From Flavobacterium covae (GTDB lineage: Bacteria; Bacteroidota; Bacteroidia; Flavobacteriales; Flavobacteriaceae): a DNA stretch of 64,000 nucleotides. Position numbers and translations under genes: made by a program. The stretch's first letter is position 1. Each line of letters starts with the position of its first letter. Below the pieces are notes generated by a model. That model was not told the DNA's origin and did not search any database. It saw only the letters and a list, made by a program, of their open reading frames with translations. The DNA is taken from NCBI GenBank assembly GCA_019565575.1, contig CP067379.1, forward strand, positions 186,001 through 250,000, read 5' to 3'. Below are positions 1 through 10,100 of the stretch, piece by piece.

Positions 1-3000
1 AGCAAATAAGCCTCCTAACACCCCTACTACAAACTGACCTGAACCTGCTATAGTGGCTCCTGCGGCTCCTGCTATTGCAACTAATGCCCCTCCCCCTGGA
101 CCTGGTTTAGGCGTATTATCATAAGATTCGTTTTCTTCCTGATTACATGATTTTACAAAGTCCGCTTCCGAACGTTTATAACAAGATCCTGTGGTTACAA
201 CTGCTTGATAAATACCTGAACTGGTTCCTGTAGTTGTTAAAGATTTGCTATTTTGTTGAACAACTCCATCTTTTATAAACTGGACAGTTGCATTAGGATT
301 TGATGACAATAAATTTTGTAACACGTTTTGTTTACTAGGATCGGTAGCTTGAGCCGTTAGCGTAAAAGAACTGGTTCCTTTAGCTGGACAAAATTCAGCA
401 GTACTTTCTGTTAAGCTAATCGCAGGTATTTCTGAATTTGGTAAATCTACTTTATCTGAATTACTAGGTGTAGATTTTAATCCCATGGATAACATTAGTT
501 TTTTTTCAGTAGATGAAATTTCTATTGTTCCTTCTTTAGTAATATTTAAATAGCTATTTGTGGTAACGTTTTTTACTGTATATAATACATTTTTATTACT
601 GTCTCTACTCAGATCAAAAAGATCGGCTTGATCTATTGTAGAACAAACAACAGCCCCCCAACAAATTTTAAGCCATAGTTTTTATTAGACTTAGAAATAA
701 TTTTTCTGCTGGTTGTATCATAATAAAAAACAAAATCTCCTGGTAACAAAACGGTTGGATCTTGTTTGTATTCTTCTACCGTTGGCTTAAAGTTTGTTCC
801 ATTAGTATCATTATAACGTAAAAACTTTTTAAAAGTCTGATCTGATATAACGAAATAATTATTTTTTGAATTTTCTTTAACTTTTACAGCTATATATTCA
901 CTGTTTTTAAGAGGTAATTCTGTAGTAATTGTTTTTTTCGGCGACTGTCCCTCCTGAACTAGTAAATTTAGTCCATTCATAATCAACAACATCAGGCGAA
1001 GGATTTTTAACTAGAACTTTAAAATTATCCTCACAGTCAGGCTTTGTAAAATCTAGTGTTATTTTTTTATCTGCAACTGTAAAAGCATAAGATAACGTTT
1101 CCTTATTTGAATCTAGCTTTCTATTGTTTAATTTATCTTTTATTGTAAAATAAAAAGTTCCTGGAAAATTTATTTCTATTTTTTTACTTATAAAATCTCC
1201 TTTGCATTTTAGTTCTTGCCCTCCTAATGTAATTTCTTTTCCATTATAGTTTAAAACTAAATCAAACTTTTGTGGGTAATTATTTGAGTCTGTATCTTCC
1301 GCTTGAATGTTTATATAAGCGGGTTCAAATTGCCCTGGTACTAACTCTAAGTCAGGAACGTCAAAATCTACAGTAGGCATGGTAAAATTACCAATCACTT
1401 CATATACTCTTCTAAATTTTTGAGAAGATTCAACAACCAAACCATCTGTATTGATAATTTTCACAAAAATCTCTACATCATATTGTCCTATTTCATTTAA
1501 CCCTTTAAAAAAACAAACATCTCCTAAAAGGCATAAACCAGAATCTTTACTTAATTCATAATTATTACCTGATTTTTTATTTGTCAGAATAGCTTTTACA
1601 AATTCTACCGTTTGTACTTTATTGTCTAGCGGGTTTGCTTCTTGTACAAAACCTATTTTAAATAGGTCTCCTACATTACCTTGTGCATTAGCTACATCCA
1701 TATCAATAGTAACATAAGGCAGAAAACCAGACATAACAATACTCAAGGGGCAGGCTAATTGATTCCCTTTTAGAGATTCTCCTTTAACAATAAGGGTGTA
1801 ATATCCTTTTGATAAGTATTCTGGAGAAATTTGTTCTACTGTATTAATCTTATCTATACCATTAATAGCTGGTTTCTTAGGATTTTTAGCATCTAATATA
1901 TAGGGCTGATAAATATCTCCTTGCTGTGATTGTAAACTTAAATCTATATTTGCATTCAACCCAAACCCAAAATCTTCATCCATCCATGCTGCTGTTATTT
2001 TAGGCACATCTCCTCCTGGATAATACAACGGAATTTTATATATTATTTCAGAACTAGCTCTTAGTGTTTTTACATCTTGGATAACTAAGGCGTTTTTAGC
2101 AGCGTATCTAAATAATTCTTCTCCATTACATTGCCCCCAACCTGACATATAATCAGGACCTGGATCGCCTATATCCAATGCACTATTTATTAAAGAGGCT
2201 TTAATTGTTGTAGCTGTAGGATATTGACCATTATTTATTTTATATTCTTCAGAAAATGCCGAGACAATAGAACTTACTAATGGGGTTGCAAAGGATGTCC
2301 CTTCTTCTTTTTAAAATTAAAATCAATAGTCTGACCCTCTGCACAAATATCAGGTTTTATACGTCCATCTGTAGTAGGTCCAATAGAGGTATATTCTGTT
2401 ACAGAATAATTTCCAGCATCATTCAGCATACTTGTAGCACCTACAGTTATTAGGTTTTTCCCCCCAGCATAAGAATTAATAGAACCATTTATTTGGGAAG
2501 GTTTTGGGTATAAAACGCCATTGCTTCCGTAGGGGATTTTAATTTTCTTTCCATTTTGGTCATCTACATAAATATCGGAGCCCAACTGTATTTTTGAGTC
2601 AATTTCTTCCGATCCTCTATGACCGTGATTTCCAGCTGCAAATAACAGAACCGCTTGGTTATTATTTAAATAAGAAAATTGATTATACTCTTTTTCTTTA
2701 TAAGAAATATCTTTTAGTCTATCTAGATAATCATCTCCATTAAAACCTCCTCGCCAATAAGGTATTCCTTCGGTTACTGTCCATTGAAAAGGAGCTCCCC
2801 ATGAACAATTAATGGCAAAAAATTTAGACGGATCTTTTTTCAATTCCTCTTTATAGTCTCTTAATGAACCGATTCCTCCACTAACTGAATACTGACCTAT
2901 TACATTATTATTTAGGTTTTTACCTACAAAAACACCACGCTGAAATTTTGTGGGGTCTCCCCCGATCATTACAGCTGTAACATCTTCAGCGTGTTCATCT

Positions 3001-3455
3001 ATTGCATGCACACCTCCTATTTCCCGAAAATTATCTTTAAAATTTTTAAAATAATCTCGGGTCATATTAGCAAAACCACCTATTTCAGAAATAATGATCG
3101 AACCAAATGATTTAACACCATTAATGTATTTAGCTATTTGTTCGTTTATATAATCGTGTCCTAGTGCGTCAAATCGTGAAGCCTTATTAGCTTTTATTGT
3201 ATTATTAATAAGTTCTTCATAGATCAATTTTCCATTAAGTGTATCCAAATTAGTTTTATTTGGACAATCTTTTATTAAATCGTACTCTTTTTGTATTTTT
3301 TTATCAAAGGCTTCTTTTTTAGTTTGAATTGAATTCCACAAGATATTTTGCTGTGGTATAAAAGGTCCGAAAAAACCTGTTTCTAATGTATTAGTCTGTA
3401 TTTGAGAAAAAAGAGACACATTAAACAGTAAGAAAAATAGAATTTTATGTCTCAT
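1..3455 (-). CDS. Secreted subtilisin-like (S8) peptidase, large, 3' end outside window, three apparent frameshifts
   Basis: An N-terminal signal peptide (about 18 residues, MRHKILFFLLF...) precedes a subtilase domain. The His motif is DEHAEDV (His155) and the oxyanion Asn motif is LLFAAGN (Asn276). The catalytic Ser motif EGTSFATPL is recovered only after a one-base correction in the A-run near 2313. The position where the catalytic Asp is expected reads IISEIGG, so Glu may replace Asp. Two further homopolymer slips (A-run near 944, G-run near 655) must be corrected to read through. After that the frame stays open to base 1 through a long tail of apparent Ig-like beta domains and a Gly/Ala-rich hydrophobic stretch. 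It is the last visible gene of the minus-strand secreted-protein operon, starting 2 bases after the stop of the preceding gene, which suggests translational coupling. Family assignment is firm; substrate and whether it carries a secretion-system C-terminal domain are unknown. Confidence 0.8.
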
Positions 3456-3457
3456 AT

Positions 3458-3988
3458 TTAATTACATGTTTTAATTCCTGAACCGATCACTACTCCTTCA
3501 AACTCCATTTCAGCACAACTAGTAAAATTACCGTATGCTTGAGTTACTTCAAATTTAAAAATTGCGGGATTATTAATAGGTTGTGATAAATTAATAACTT
3601 TATCCGTATTATCTGCAATCCAAATAAATTCTCCGTTATTTCCGCCTGGTAAAGAGATAAAAACGGTAGGAGCATTTGCAAGGCTATAGGATATATTTAC
3701 TTTGGTAAAAATTCCATTTAATCCTAAACGCCTAGGCTTATAAATTACTTTACTAACACTAGAGCAGGTGTTACTCAAATAAAATTGTAAGGTATTAGGC
3801 ACTCCACTAATGGACCATTTAGAATGATAGGCAGAATTTACATCTTCATCATAAGCATAATCTAAATTATTTGGAGCTTGAACGGACTCTTCTTCAATGG
3901 TAGCGGTTGCGTACACCACTGGAATTCTTGACTGGGCTTGCAATATAAACCCTGTAAGAATAAAAAATAAATGAAAAAATAATTGCAT
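3458..3988 (-). CDS. Secreted discoidin-like (F5/8 type C-like) small protein
   Basis: A 176-residue protein with a clear signal peptide (hydrophobic residues 3-17, ending ILQAQS). The mature part looks like a single beta-sandwich: it contains AYDEDVNSAYHSKWS, resembling the 'defined by its sites of variation/exposed loop' start of discoidin (F5/8C) domains, and ends in a Cys-containing EMEFEGV strand as discoidin domains often do. Such domains bind glycans or lipids and commonly accompany secreted peptidases. It lies 30 bases after the metalloprotease-like gene and 2 bases before the subtilase gene, so it is probably co-transcribed and may be a targeting or accessory subunit. No catalytic residues are apparent. 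Fold assignment is by pattern only. Confidence 0.5.
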   Translation of the reverse strand: MQLFFHLFFILTGFILQAQSRIPVVYATATIEEESVQAPNNLDYAYDEDVNSAYHSKWSISGVPNTLQFYLSNTCSSVSKVIYKPRRLGLNGIFTKVNISYSLANAPTVFISLPGGNNGEFIWIADNTDKVINLSQPINNPAIFKFEVTQAYGNFTSCAEMEFEGVVIGSGIKTCN

Positions 3989-4018
3989 ATAAATTAGGTT
4001 AAATTTAGTTTATTGGGG

Positions 4019-4823
4019 TTAGTTTAAGGAGCATGTGTTTGATATTACATTACGCGCTTTTAAATCTTCTATCAATGCTTTATCAATTTCTACATACAAA
4101 TTGTTTTCTGGAGTATTTACAGGAGCGTTTTTTACAGGAAAGCCTTGTAAAAACATATAGTAGGCTAGTTGAACAACAGTAGTTGAATATTCAATATGGG
4201 GATTTATAGAAGCATAACTGCATTTATCCTTTATATAGGCTTTTACCTCAGGTTTCAACTTAGTGCAAACATCTGTTAAACTAACAATTTTTTGCATCTG
4301 TTCTGTTCGTTTAGTATTTTCTTCTAGATCCATCCATTTGGCTTGTCTTAAATTTTCATTTAATCTTACTCCATCAGCAACGTACTGAGGAGCAACTGGA
4401 TTATCTTTTATAGGTGATTTGTAATTAACAAAATCTTGAAGTAAGTTTTGATTAACTGAAACATGTATTAACTCGTGTAAAAGAGTGCCTGCACTATTTT
4501 TTGAATAACCAATAGTATAACTTTTAGGTAATCCTATTTCTGTATCATATTTACAAATTGTGGATCCTCCTTGTCTTGTATCTTCTCTGTTTAAAGAAGT
4601 AACTAATTCAATATTTCGTAAAGCATCCTTAATAGCAATAGCTAAATACGGATTTGAAACCACAAAACTATGACTTTTCAAAACTCGTATATCGCGTTGA
4701 ACTTCTGGATCTATAACTTCTTTTTGCACACATTTTTAAATGCAAAAGAGAAAAAACACTCCCTAAAAACAAGGGAATTGTAGATTTAGGTAAAATTTGA
4801 TTCATTTTATATTTTTTTAACAT
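4019..4823 (-). CDS. Exported HExxH metalloprotease-like protein (start needs a frameshift)
   Basis: The reading frame that starts with GTG at 4729 encodes 236 residues with a zinc-protease signature GTLLHELIHVSV (His85-Glu86-His89). A long Cys-containing helical C-terminal half follows. Immediately upstream in another frame, starting from ATG at 4823 or 4805, is a typical hydrophobic export signal (STIPLFLGSVFSLLHL). Removing one A from the five-A run near 4725 fuses the signal to the protease domain, so I take the signal as its true N-terminus. No third zinc ligand is obvious; a downstream Glu or His in the helical part could serve. The gene sits in the operon of secreted proteins between a papain-fold enzyme and a discoidin-like protein. 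It could be an effector or a maturation protease for its neighbours. Confidence 0.55.
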
Positions 4824-4920
4824 AATATTATAAAGTTATAATTGATTTTAAATATCTACAAATAAAATCTCATAATTATTTCTATATTATCTAAAAAATC
4901 AAAATTCTTTATAATATAGT

Positions 4921-5448
4921 TCAATTTTTAATAAATATATTGTATATTAAATTTCCTCCTTCATACGGAAAACCGGTAATTCTGGGGGGATTTGATTGAT
5001 AATCTACACATTTTAAACTTGGATTGATACCGTTATTATAATATCCACTATCACGGGTAACTACCACCATGTGACCACTACCTCCTTGACGTGTATAAGC
5101 TAATCCTACACTTTGTCCATTGGGTAAAGTAGAAAGAAGACAATAAGCAGTAGCTTCATCTAAACCTGTAATACACCGAACACTAACTCCTGCATTTCTA
5201 AATAAATCTATAATTTCATCTATCTGTGCAGTATCTTGTTGCATTATACCTGTTGATGCAACTAAATCTGTAACTGTTGTGTTTAGCAATGCTGCAGTAG
5301 AACAGTAATAACAATTTTCATTTAAACAATAACTATTGGTTGACTTTATGGGATCCATAACAGGATAAAAACCTTTTTGTCCTAACCCCAAAAAAGAAAA
5401 GAACAAGAAAAACAAAGTAGTAATAAACTTTTTCATAAAATTATACAT
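4921..5448 (-). CDS. Secreted papain-fold (Tox-PL-like) cysteine enzyme
   Basis: A 175-residue protein with a signal peptide (MKKFITTLFFLFFSFLGLGQ). The rest is one compact domain with the layout of papain-fold toxin 1 (Tox-PL, protein-glutamine deamidases/peptidases). The motif NCYYCSTAALL (Asn45-Cys46...Cys49) has the NCxxC spacing of that family, followed by TTVTDLVAS where Tox-PL has LxGxxAS. His126 lies in GSGHMVVV and Asp149 in CVDYQ, giving a plausible Cys-His-Asp triad. Tox-PL domains are known as effector or polymorphic-toxin heads acting on host or rival proteins. Here it is exported alone and has no visible immunity gene, in an operon with a RIP and proteases. The family call is by motif; the substrate is unknown. 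Confidence 0.55.
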   Translation of the reverse strand: MYNFMKKFITTLFFLFFSFLGLGQKGFYPVMDPIKSTNSYCLNENCYYCSTAALLNTTVTDLVASTGIMQQDTAQIDEIIDLFRNAGVSVRCITGLDEATAYCLLSTLPNGQSVGLAYTRQGGSGHMVVVTRDSGYYNNGINPSLKCVDYQSNPPRITGFPYEGGNLIYNIFIKN

Positions 5449-5456
5449 AGTAAAAA

Positions 5457-6098
5457 TTAAAAAATAATACAGCGTTCTCTCCTTCTATCACTTACCTCTC
5501 TTCTAACATCTACTTTTAATCGTATATCATCTAGTTTATCAAATTCCTCAATAGCTTTTTTTTGCTGTTCACTTAATTTGGGTTTTGTACACTCAGGACA
5601 CACAAAAGTATACAATGACTCTCCACTCCGAAGTTGGTGATCCAAAACAGGATTTTGACCTTTAGTTCTAGTTACTAACTCATTCATCCAATCTTTGGCC
5701 GGAAGACAAATAATATCTTCATCTAGTGGATCTACTCCTCTAAATTGTTTATGAGTTGGATCTAATACCAATTCTTTTCCTTTAAAAATTATTGTTACAG
5801 CAGTGTGATTAAATGATTCGTATTGAGGATAACGCCATTTCCAATAAGCAAAAGTAGCCCCCTCACCAACTGAAAAACCTTTTGAAGATAATAGCATTTT
5901 AACACGTATAACATCAACACATGCCCCTCCATTAGTGGATATAAATTCTTTTATTGCATCTTTTGCTCTGTCTAGATATTGCCTTAACTCTTCCTTTTGC
6001 TGTTCCGTTTGCAAATTGGAAGATACAATAGCAAAACGACTACAAGGATCTTGTGAAAATCCATTTATAAAAAACAAAAACAGTATATAAAATTTCAT
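5457..6098 (-). CDS. Secreted papain/transglutaminase-fold cysteine enzyme
   Basis: A 213-residue protein whose first 15 residues form a signal peptide (MKFYILFLFFINGFS). A helical segment is followed by three motifs in the order expected for a papain-like or transglutaminase-like core: NGGACVDV (Cys60), FNHTAVTIIFKGKE (His98) and LVLDPTHKQF (Asp113). The His/Asp part, a beta strand with HT followed by LDPTH, resembles deamidase/transglutaminase-like toxin domains that process substrates exposed in host cells. A CPEC motif lies near residue 167 and the C-terminus is rich in Arg/Lys/Glu. It is separated by 8-12 bases from its neighbours, the RIP and the second papain-fold protein, so the three are almost certainly co-expressed. 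Exact family and target unknown. Confidence 0.5.
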   Translation of the reverse strand: MKFYILFLFFINGFSQDPCSRFAIVSSNLQTEQQKEELRQYLDRAKDAIKEFISTNGGACVDVIRVKMLLSSKGFSVGEGATFAYWKWRYPQYESFNHTAVTIIFKGKELVLDPTHKQFRGVDPLDEDIICLPAKDWMNELVTRTKGQNPVLDHQLRSGESLYTFVCPECTKPKLSEQQKKAIEEFDKLDDIRLKVDVRREVSDRRRERCIIF

Positions 6099-6110
6099 AG
6101 ATTTAAAAAA

Positions 6111-6827
6111 TTAAAAATTATTATCTCCTAACAAAGTTGTATTCCATCTTTTTATCATATCATAACGAGTTGACGCATCAAATGGAGTAGAAGTTCTTAA
6201 CATATTATATACATCTGTTTCAACAGACTTAAAACGGGAAGTTTCACAAGTGATGATGATGATTTTAGTTAATGCAGAAGATAATGCAGAAGATATTATT
6301 GTACCTTTAAAATTACTTATTGTTCTAACTAAAGTCTCTAACTCAGCTTTATTAATAATTGGCAATGAGGAAGCATGACCTAAACTTCTATAAGAACCAT
6401 CTATCGAAAGAGTGATACTATTGATCCCTTTCAATTCAGGATTTGGGAAAGGTTCTATATTGAATAAATAATCTCTTCCATCTCCTCCCTTAAATCCTAT
6501 GACATACAATGAAGCGTTTGGGGCGGGTATGCAAGCCCTACTTTCAAAAGCTGCATTAAGGTACAGAAGGCAACTGGCTTCATTAATCTTTACTTTAACT
6601 TGTAAAACATTCGGAACATTTGCATTTCCTCTAAAAGCATCTCTAATATTTTGAATATTAGAATTATAAACAGTATGTTCTAGATTTAGATCAAAAACTC
6701 CTAGAACTCTACTTTTTTTCAGATAAGATTTATCCAATTGATAAATCTTTTTTTGACAATTTACTTTTTTTTCGTTGAATCCTAAAAAAACAAGAGATAA
6801 ACAAGAAAATAATAATGGTTTTAACAT
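6111..6827 (-). CDS. Secreted ribosome-inactivating protein (ricin A/Shiga-type N-glycosidase) domain protein
   Basis: A 238-residue protein with an N-terminal hydrophobic export signal (LLFSCLSLVFLGF). The remainder matches the RIP fold, which removes one adenine from the sarcin-ricin loop of large-subunit rRNA. All active-site landmarks are present in order: Tyr108 in SLYVIGFKGG (ricin AYVVGYRAG, Tyr80), Tyr146 in IDGSYRSLG (ricin GGNYDRLE, Tyr123), the catalytic pair Glu195/Arg198 in ITCETSRFKSVE (ricin ISEAARFQYIE, Glu177/Arg180) and Trp228 (ricin Trp211). Spacings are 38, 49, 3 and 30 residues, against 43, 54, 3 and 31 in ricin. There is no lectin B chain, so the protein is like a type 1 RIP. 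It is the first gene of the secreted-protein operon. RIPs other than Shiga toxins are rare in bacteria. The match is from motif comparison only, but the conservation is hard to explain otherwise. Confidence 0.78.
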   Translation of the reverse strand: MLKPLLFSCLSLVFLGFNEKKVNCQKKIYQLDKSYLKKSRVLGVFDLNLEHTVYNSNIQNIRDAFRGNANVPNVLQVKVKINEASCLLYLNAAFESRACIPAPNASLYVIGFKGGDGRDYLFNIEPFPNPELKGINSITLSIDGSYRSLGHASSLPIINKAELETLVRTISNFKGTIISSALSSALTKIIIITCETSRFKSVETDVYNMLRTSTPFDASTRYDMIKRWNTTLLGDNNF

Positions 6828-7185
6828 ATATTTAATATTTAATTCAAAAGCAATATAAACAAAAAATACTTATTGTTTAAATAAATAAAACCAAATATTT
6901 ATTTTTTACCAAAAAACACAACTAGAACTTTCTTTTATAACAACAAATATGTGTTTTCAGTAAATAATCTTTAAAAAAGCAAAACGCAGTTTAATAAAAA
7001 CCATTTAGATTTAACGATCGGCAACTGAAAAGACTTAATTACAGGCTTGTATTAAAAAATAATTCTTTTGTGTTTTATTTCTAATTACATTTAGACATTA
7101 AAAACGATCTTTTCTTGATCTAATATTTAACGGTTTAACAGAATTATTTAAAAAACATATACTTTAAATTCAATTACAAATAGAG
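6828..7185. promoter_or_regulatory. Divergent intergenic region between the toxin operon and the M28 peptidase gene
   Basis: This very AT-rich region of about 360 bases separates the first gene of the minus-strand secreted-protein operon from the plus-strand M28 peptidase gene, so it must hold both promoters. I see only imperfect TAnnTTTG-like boxes and no strong inverted repeat. No coding potential is visible. Confidence 0.4.
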
Positions 7186-8644
7186 ATGAAAAAAATCTTA
7201 TTGATTTATTTAGCCGCTTTAACGGCACAGGCACAAGATTATAAGAAGCCCTTAGTAGAAGCCCTTAAAGAAAAAGATCTTCGAACTGATATGTACCAAT
7301 TAGCAGGGGATCAATTTTTGGGGCGAGAGGCTGGTACTTTAGATGAACTAAAAGTATCTACTTGGTTTGTTAATAAAATGAGAGAAACAGGTATGCAACC
7401 AGCTGGAGAATTTGGCACTTATTATCAATTTTTTGACATGTATCGTCATCAAATAAGTCCGAATAGTTACATAAAGATAGGTAATAAAAGTCTTAATATA
7501 TGGAAAGACATATTAGTAGCGGATGTGGTAAATGCTGATTTTAAAACGGCTATTGTATATGTAGGCAAGGCGGAACCCGATGAATTAGCTACGAAGAACA
7601 TTCAAGACAAAATCGTTGCAATTGAAATTTCTGACACCAATATAGACAAAGAGATGACTTTGTTTGAACGCCGTTACCCTGGTTTTATTAAAACAAAATA
7701 TTACAATCAAGTAAAAAAATTAGGTGCTAAAGGAATTATATTTATAACAGACGCCATTTCCGAAAAAAGTTGGACAGAAGTACTCCCTCAAATGACACGA
7801 GGTATATATGGTATAGAGGGATTACGAGATAAAGTTGAAAACACTCTTCCTTTATTTTGGATTAAAAGATCCAACAAAGAATGGTTAACTCAAAATCCAG
7901 AAATAGAAATTCGTCTAGAAACGGAAACGTATCAATATCCATCCGTTAACCTAATCGGAAAAATAGACGGAACAGATCCTCTGCTAAAAAACGAATATGT
8001 ATTAATTAGCGGTCATCAAGATCACGATGGTATCCGACACGTAGTAATGAATGACAGTATATATAATGGAGCGGATGATAATGCAAGCACTTGTGTTGCT
8101 ATGCTTGCAATAGCTAGAGCGTATCAAAAGCAACCTTCAAAACGCAGCCTTTTATTTGTATTTCATGGTGCAGAAGAACGAGGATTATTAGGTTCTCGAT
8201 ATCATACTCAACACTTAATGGTTCCTAAAGACAAAATAGTGGCTGTATTAAACGGCGATATGATTGGGCGTAATAATTTAGATGAGGCGGCTTTATTAGG
8301 AGGAGAAAGTCCTCATAAAAACTCTGATGATTTAGTTAAAATGGCTATTGATGCTAACAACGAAAGTACCCGTTTTAAATTTTTAAAAGATTGGGATTTA
8401 CCTGAGCATCCTGAATATTTTTATTTTAGAAGTGATCATGCTCCTTATGCTCGAATGGGGATACCTGCTATTTTTTTTTACTTCTGTTTTACATCATCAA
8501 TATCACACACCGCAAGATGAATCAGAAAATATCAATTTTAAAAAATTATATAAAATGACGGAGTGGATGTACAGAACTTCATGGAAAGTTGCTAACGAAC
8601 CTAAACGTCCAAAACTTCTTGATAACTTTAAACTTGAACGATAG
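7186..8644 (+). CDS. Secreted M28 family zinc aminopeptidase (one homopolymer frameshift)
   Basis: The signal peptide is MKKILLIYLAALTAQAQ. A PA-type insert follows (about residues 110-240), then the M28 catalytic domain with all five metal-site motifs: SGHQDHDG (about 273), NGADDNAS (about 294), HGAEERGLLGS (about 327), NGDMIGR (about 356) and RSDHAPYARMGIPAIFF (about 415). The frame breaks at a run of nine T near 8471. Reading it as eight T joins IPAIFF to TSVLHHQYHTPQDE and continues to the stop at 8644, restoring the final His-containing segment and the normal family length (about 486 residues). Members release N-terminal amino acids from peptides in the periplasm or outside the cell. It stands alone on the plus strand and is followed by a palindromic repeat that could act as a terminator. 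Confidence 0.85.
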
Positions 8645-8655
8645 TTTTATACAAC

Positions 8656-8787
8656 GAGACTGTCCAAAAAGTTCGCAATCTTGTTCATTTCGACCAAAGG
8701 GAGAAATCACATAATATTGATTATGAGACTCCTCCTTACCGGAGTGACAAACTGCATTTTGATTTATTACTTTTTTGGACAGCCTCT
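8656..8787. repeat. MITE-like palindromic repeat with IS1182-type ends
   Basis: The left end GAGACTGTCCAAAAAG and right end CTTTTTTGGACAGCCTCT form terminal inverted repeats that closely match the ends of the two IS1182-family elements in this window. The roughly 100-base interior contains the pair TTTCGACCAAAGGGAGAAATC / CTCCTTACCGGAGTGAC and no ORF. The element sits between the convergent M28 and M43 genes and can probably also terminate transcription from both sides. Confidence 0.7.
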
Positions 8788-8801
8788 TTTTTTAATGTAT
8801 C

Positions 8802-10072
8802 TTATCGTTTGTTTACTTTCTTTATTATTTCTTCATTATCAAATCTCATAATTATAAAATAAACTCCAGAATCTAAGAAAGACAAATCGTGCTTTTCTTC
8901 TATTTCTACTTGGGTATCATTTATTTCATAAACAATTCTACCTATACGGTCTACTACTTGAAGGGTATATAAAGAGGGTGCCTTTTCAAAGGTTATATTT
9001 AATATATCATTAAATGGAACTGGGTAAATATTAAAATCTTTTTTAGGCTTAGGATCCGTTACAACTACAGGCCCCTTATCAAATACATCTTTAACAAATT
9101 GAGATGATATCAAATCATAATAGGTTTTCATAGCAGCGGCTTGCTGTTGTGTAAACATATACATACAAGGATCATCTAGATAATCCATATAGTTCATGGT
9201 TAAAGCTTTTTCATTTGGCTCACAACCAGGAACTGATCCTGGTTTAAGACAACCAAAACTTGCGTTACCCACTTTTGGTGTATCTGCTATACCATCATCA
9301 CTAGTTGCACAACCTTTACCATCACCGAAAGTATGTCTTAAGTTAAAAAAGTGTCCTAATTCATGCGTCAATGTTCTTCCTAAATCATTATTTTTCACAG
9401 GTACATACCCTGGACATCCTAAACCACTACCAAAACAAAAAGTATTTATGACTACAGTATGACCTTGTGATGGTCTTCCTCCCAAAACAGAATAGCCTAA
9501 TATTTGCGAATTATCTTTTTAGGGATTTGACGAACTACTAAATTCATATATCCCTTCCATGTAGGATCTGAATCAGAATTATTTAAAAAATCTGTACCAA
9601 ATGTAATCGCTGGAACGCCATCTACTAATCCTGATTCTTTGGGATGATTTTTCGTAGCTAAAACAAATTGAACATTCATTTTTCCGTTCAAAGTATTAGG
9701 ATACATACGCGCATCAACGCTCCACTTTGAAAGGTCTTTATTCTCCGCATTATAATCCGCGTTTAATATATCTATTTGGCTTTGTACTAATCCTGCTATA
9801 CATTTTTTATCGTTTTCAGTAGGAGATGTAAACATTGGAAAGTGAACTGCTACGGGTATTTTTATAGGTTCAGCTAGTTTATCTTCTGTTTTTCCTTCTC
9901 TAGTATTTTTTAAAAGTCTTTCCTTAAATTTAGTTTGTAATTTATAATGATCTATTTTGTTTTTTGGATCTTTTAAATATTCCTGCATATAGGATTCCGT
10001 ACCACATTTTCTATCTTGAGCAAACCCTAAGACAGAAATTACTAAAAACAACTTAAAAATTATTTTCATCAC
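8802..10072 (-). CDS. Secreted M43 (pappalysin/cytophagalysin-type) metalloprotease with T9SS sorting domain (one frameshift)
   Basis: The signal peptide (FKLFLVISVLGFAQ) precedes a pro-region and an M43 core. The zinc motif HELGHFFNLRHTFGDG (HExxHxxxxxH) is followed by MNYMDYLDD, the Met-turn. The last 75 residues (FNIYPVPFNDILNITF ... SGVYFIIMRF...KKVNKR) are a type A C-terminal sorting domain, which directs export by the type IX secretion system and surface attachment or release. The frame breaks in the A-run near 9515; adding one A joins RQIPKK to DNSQILGYSVLGGRPSQG, the usual sequence before the catalytic helix. It is convergent with the M28 gene and reads away from obg. The family is firm; the substrate is not known. 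Confidence 0.88.
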
Positions 10073-10100
10073 TTAGATAATATATTAGTTTTTAAAAATT

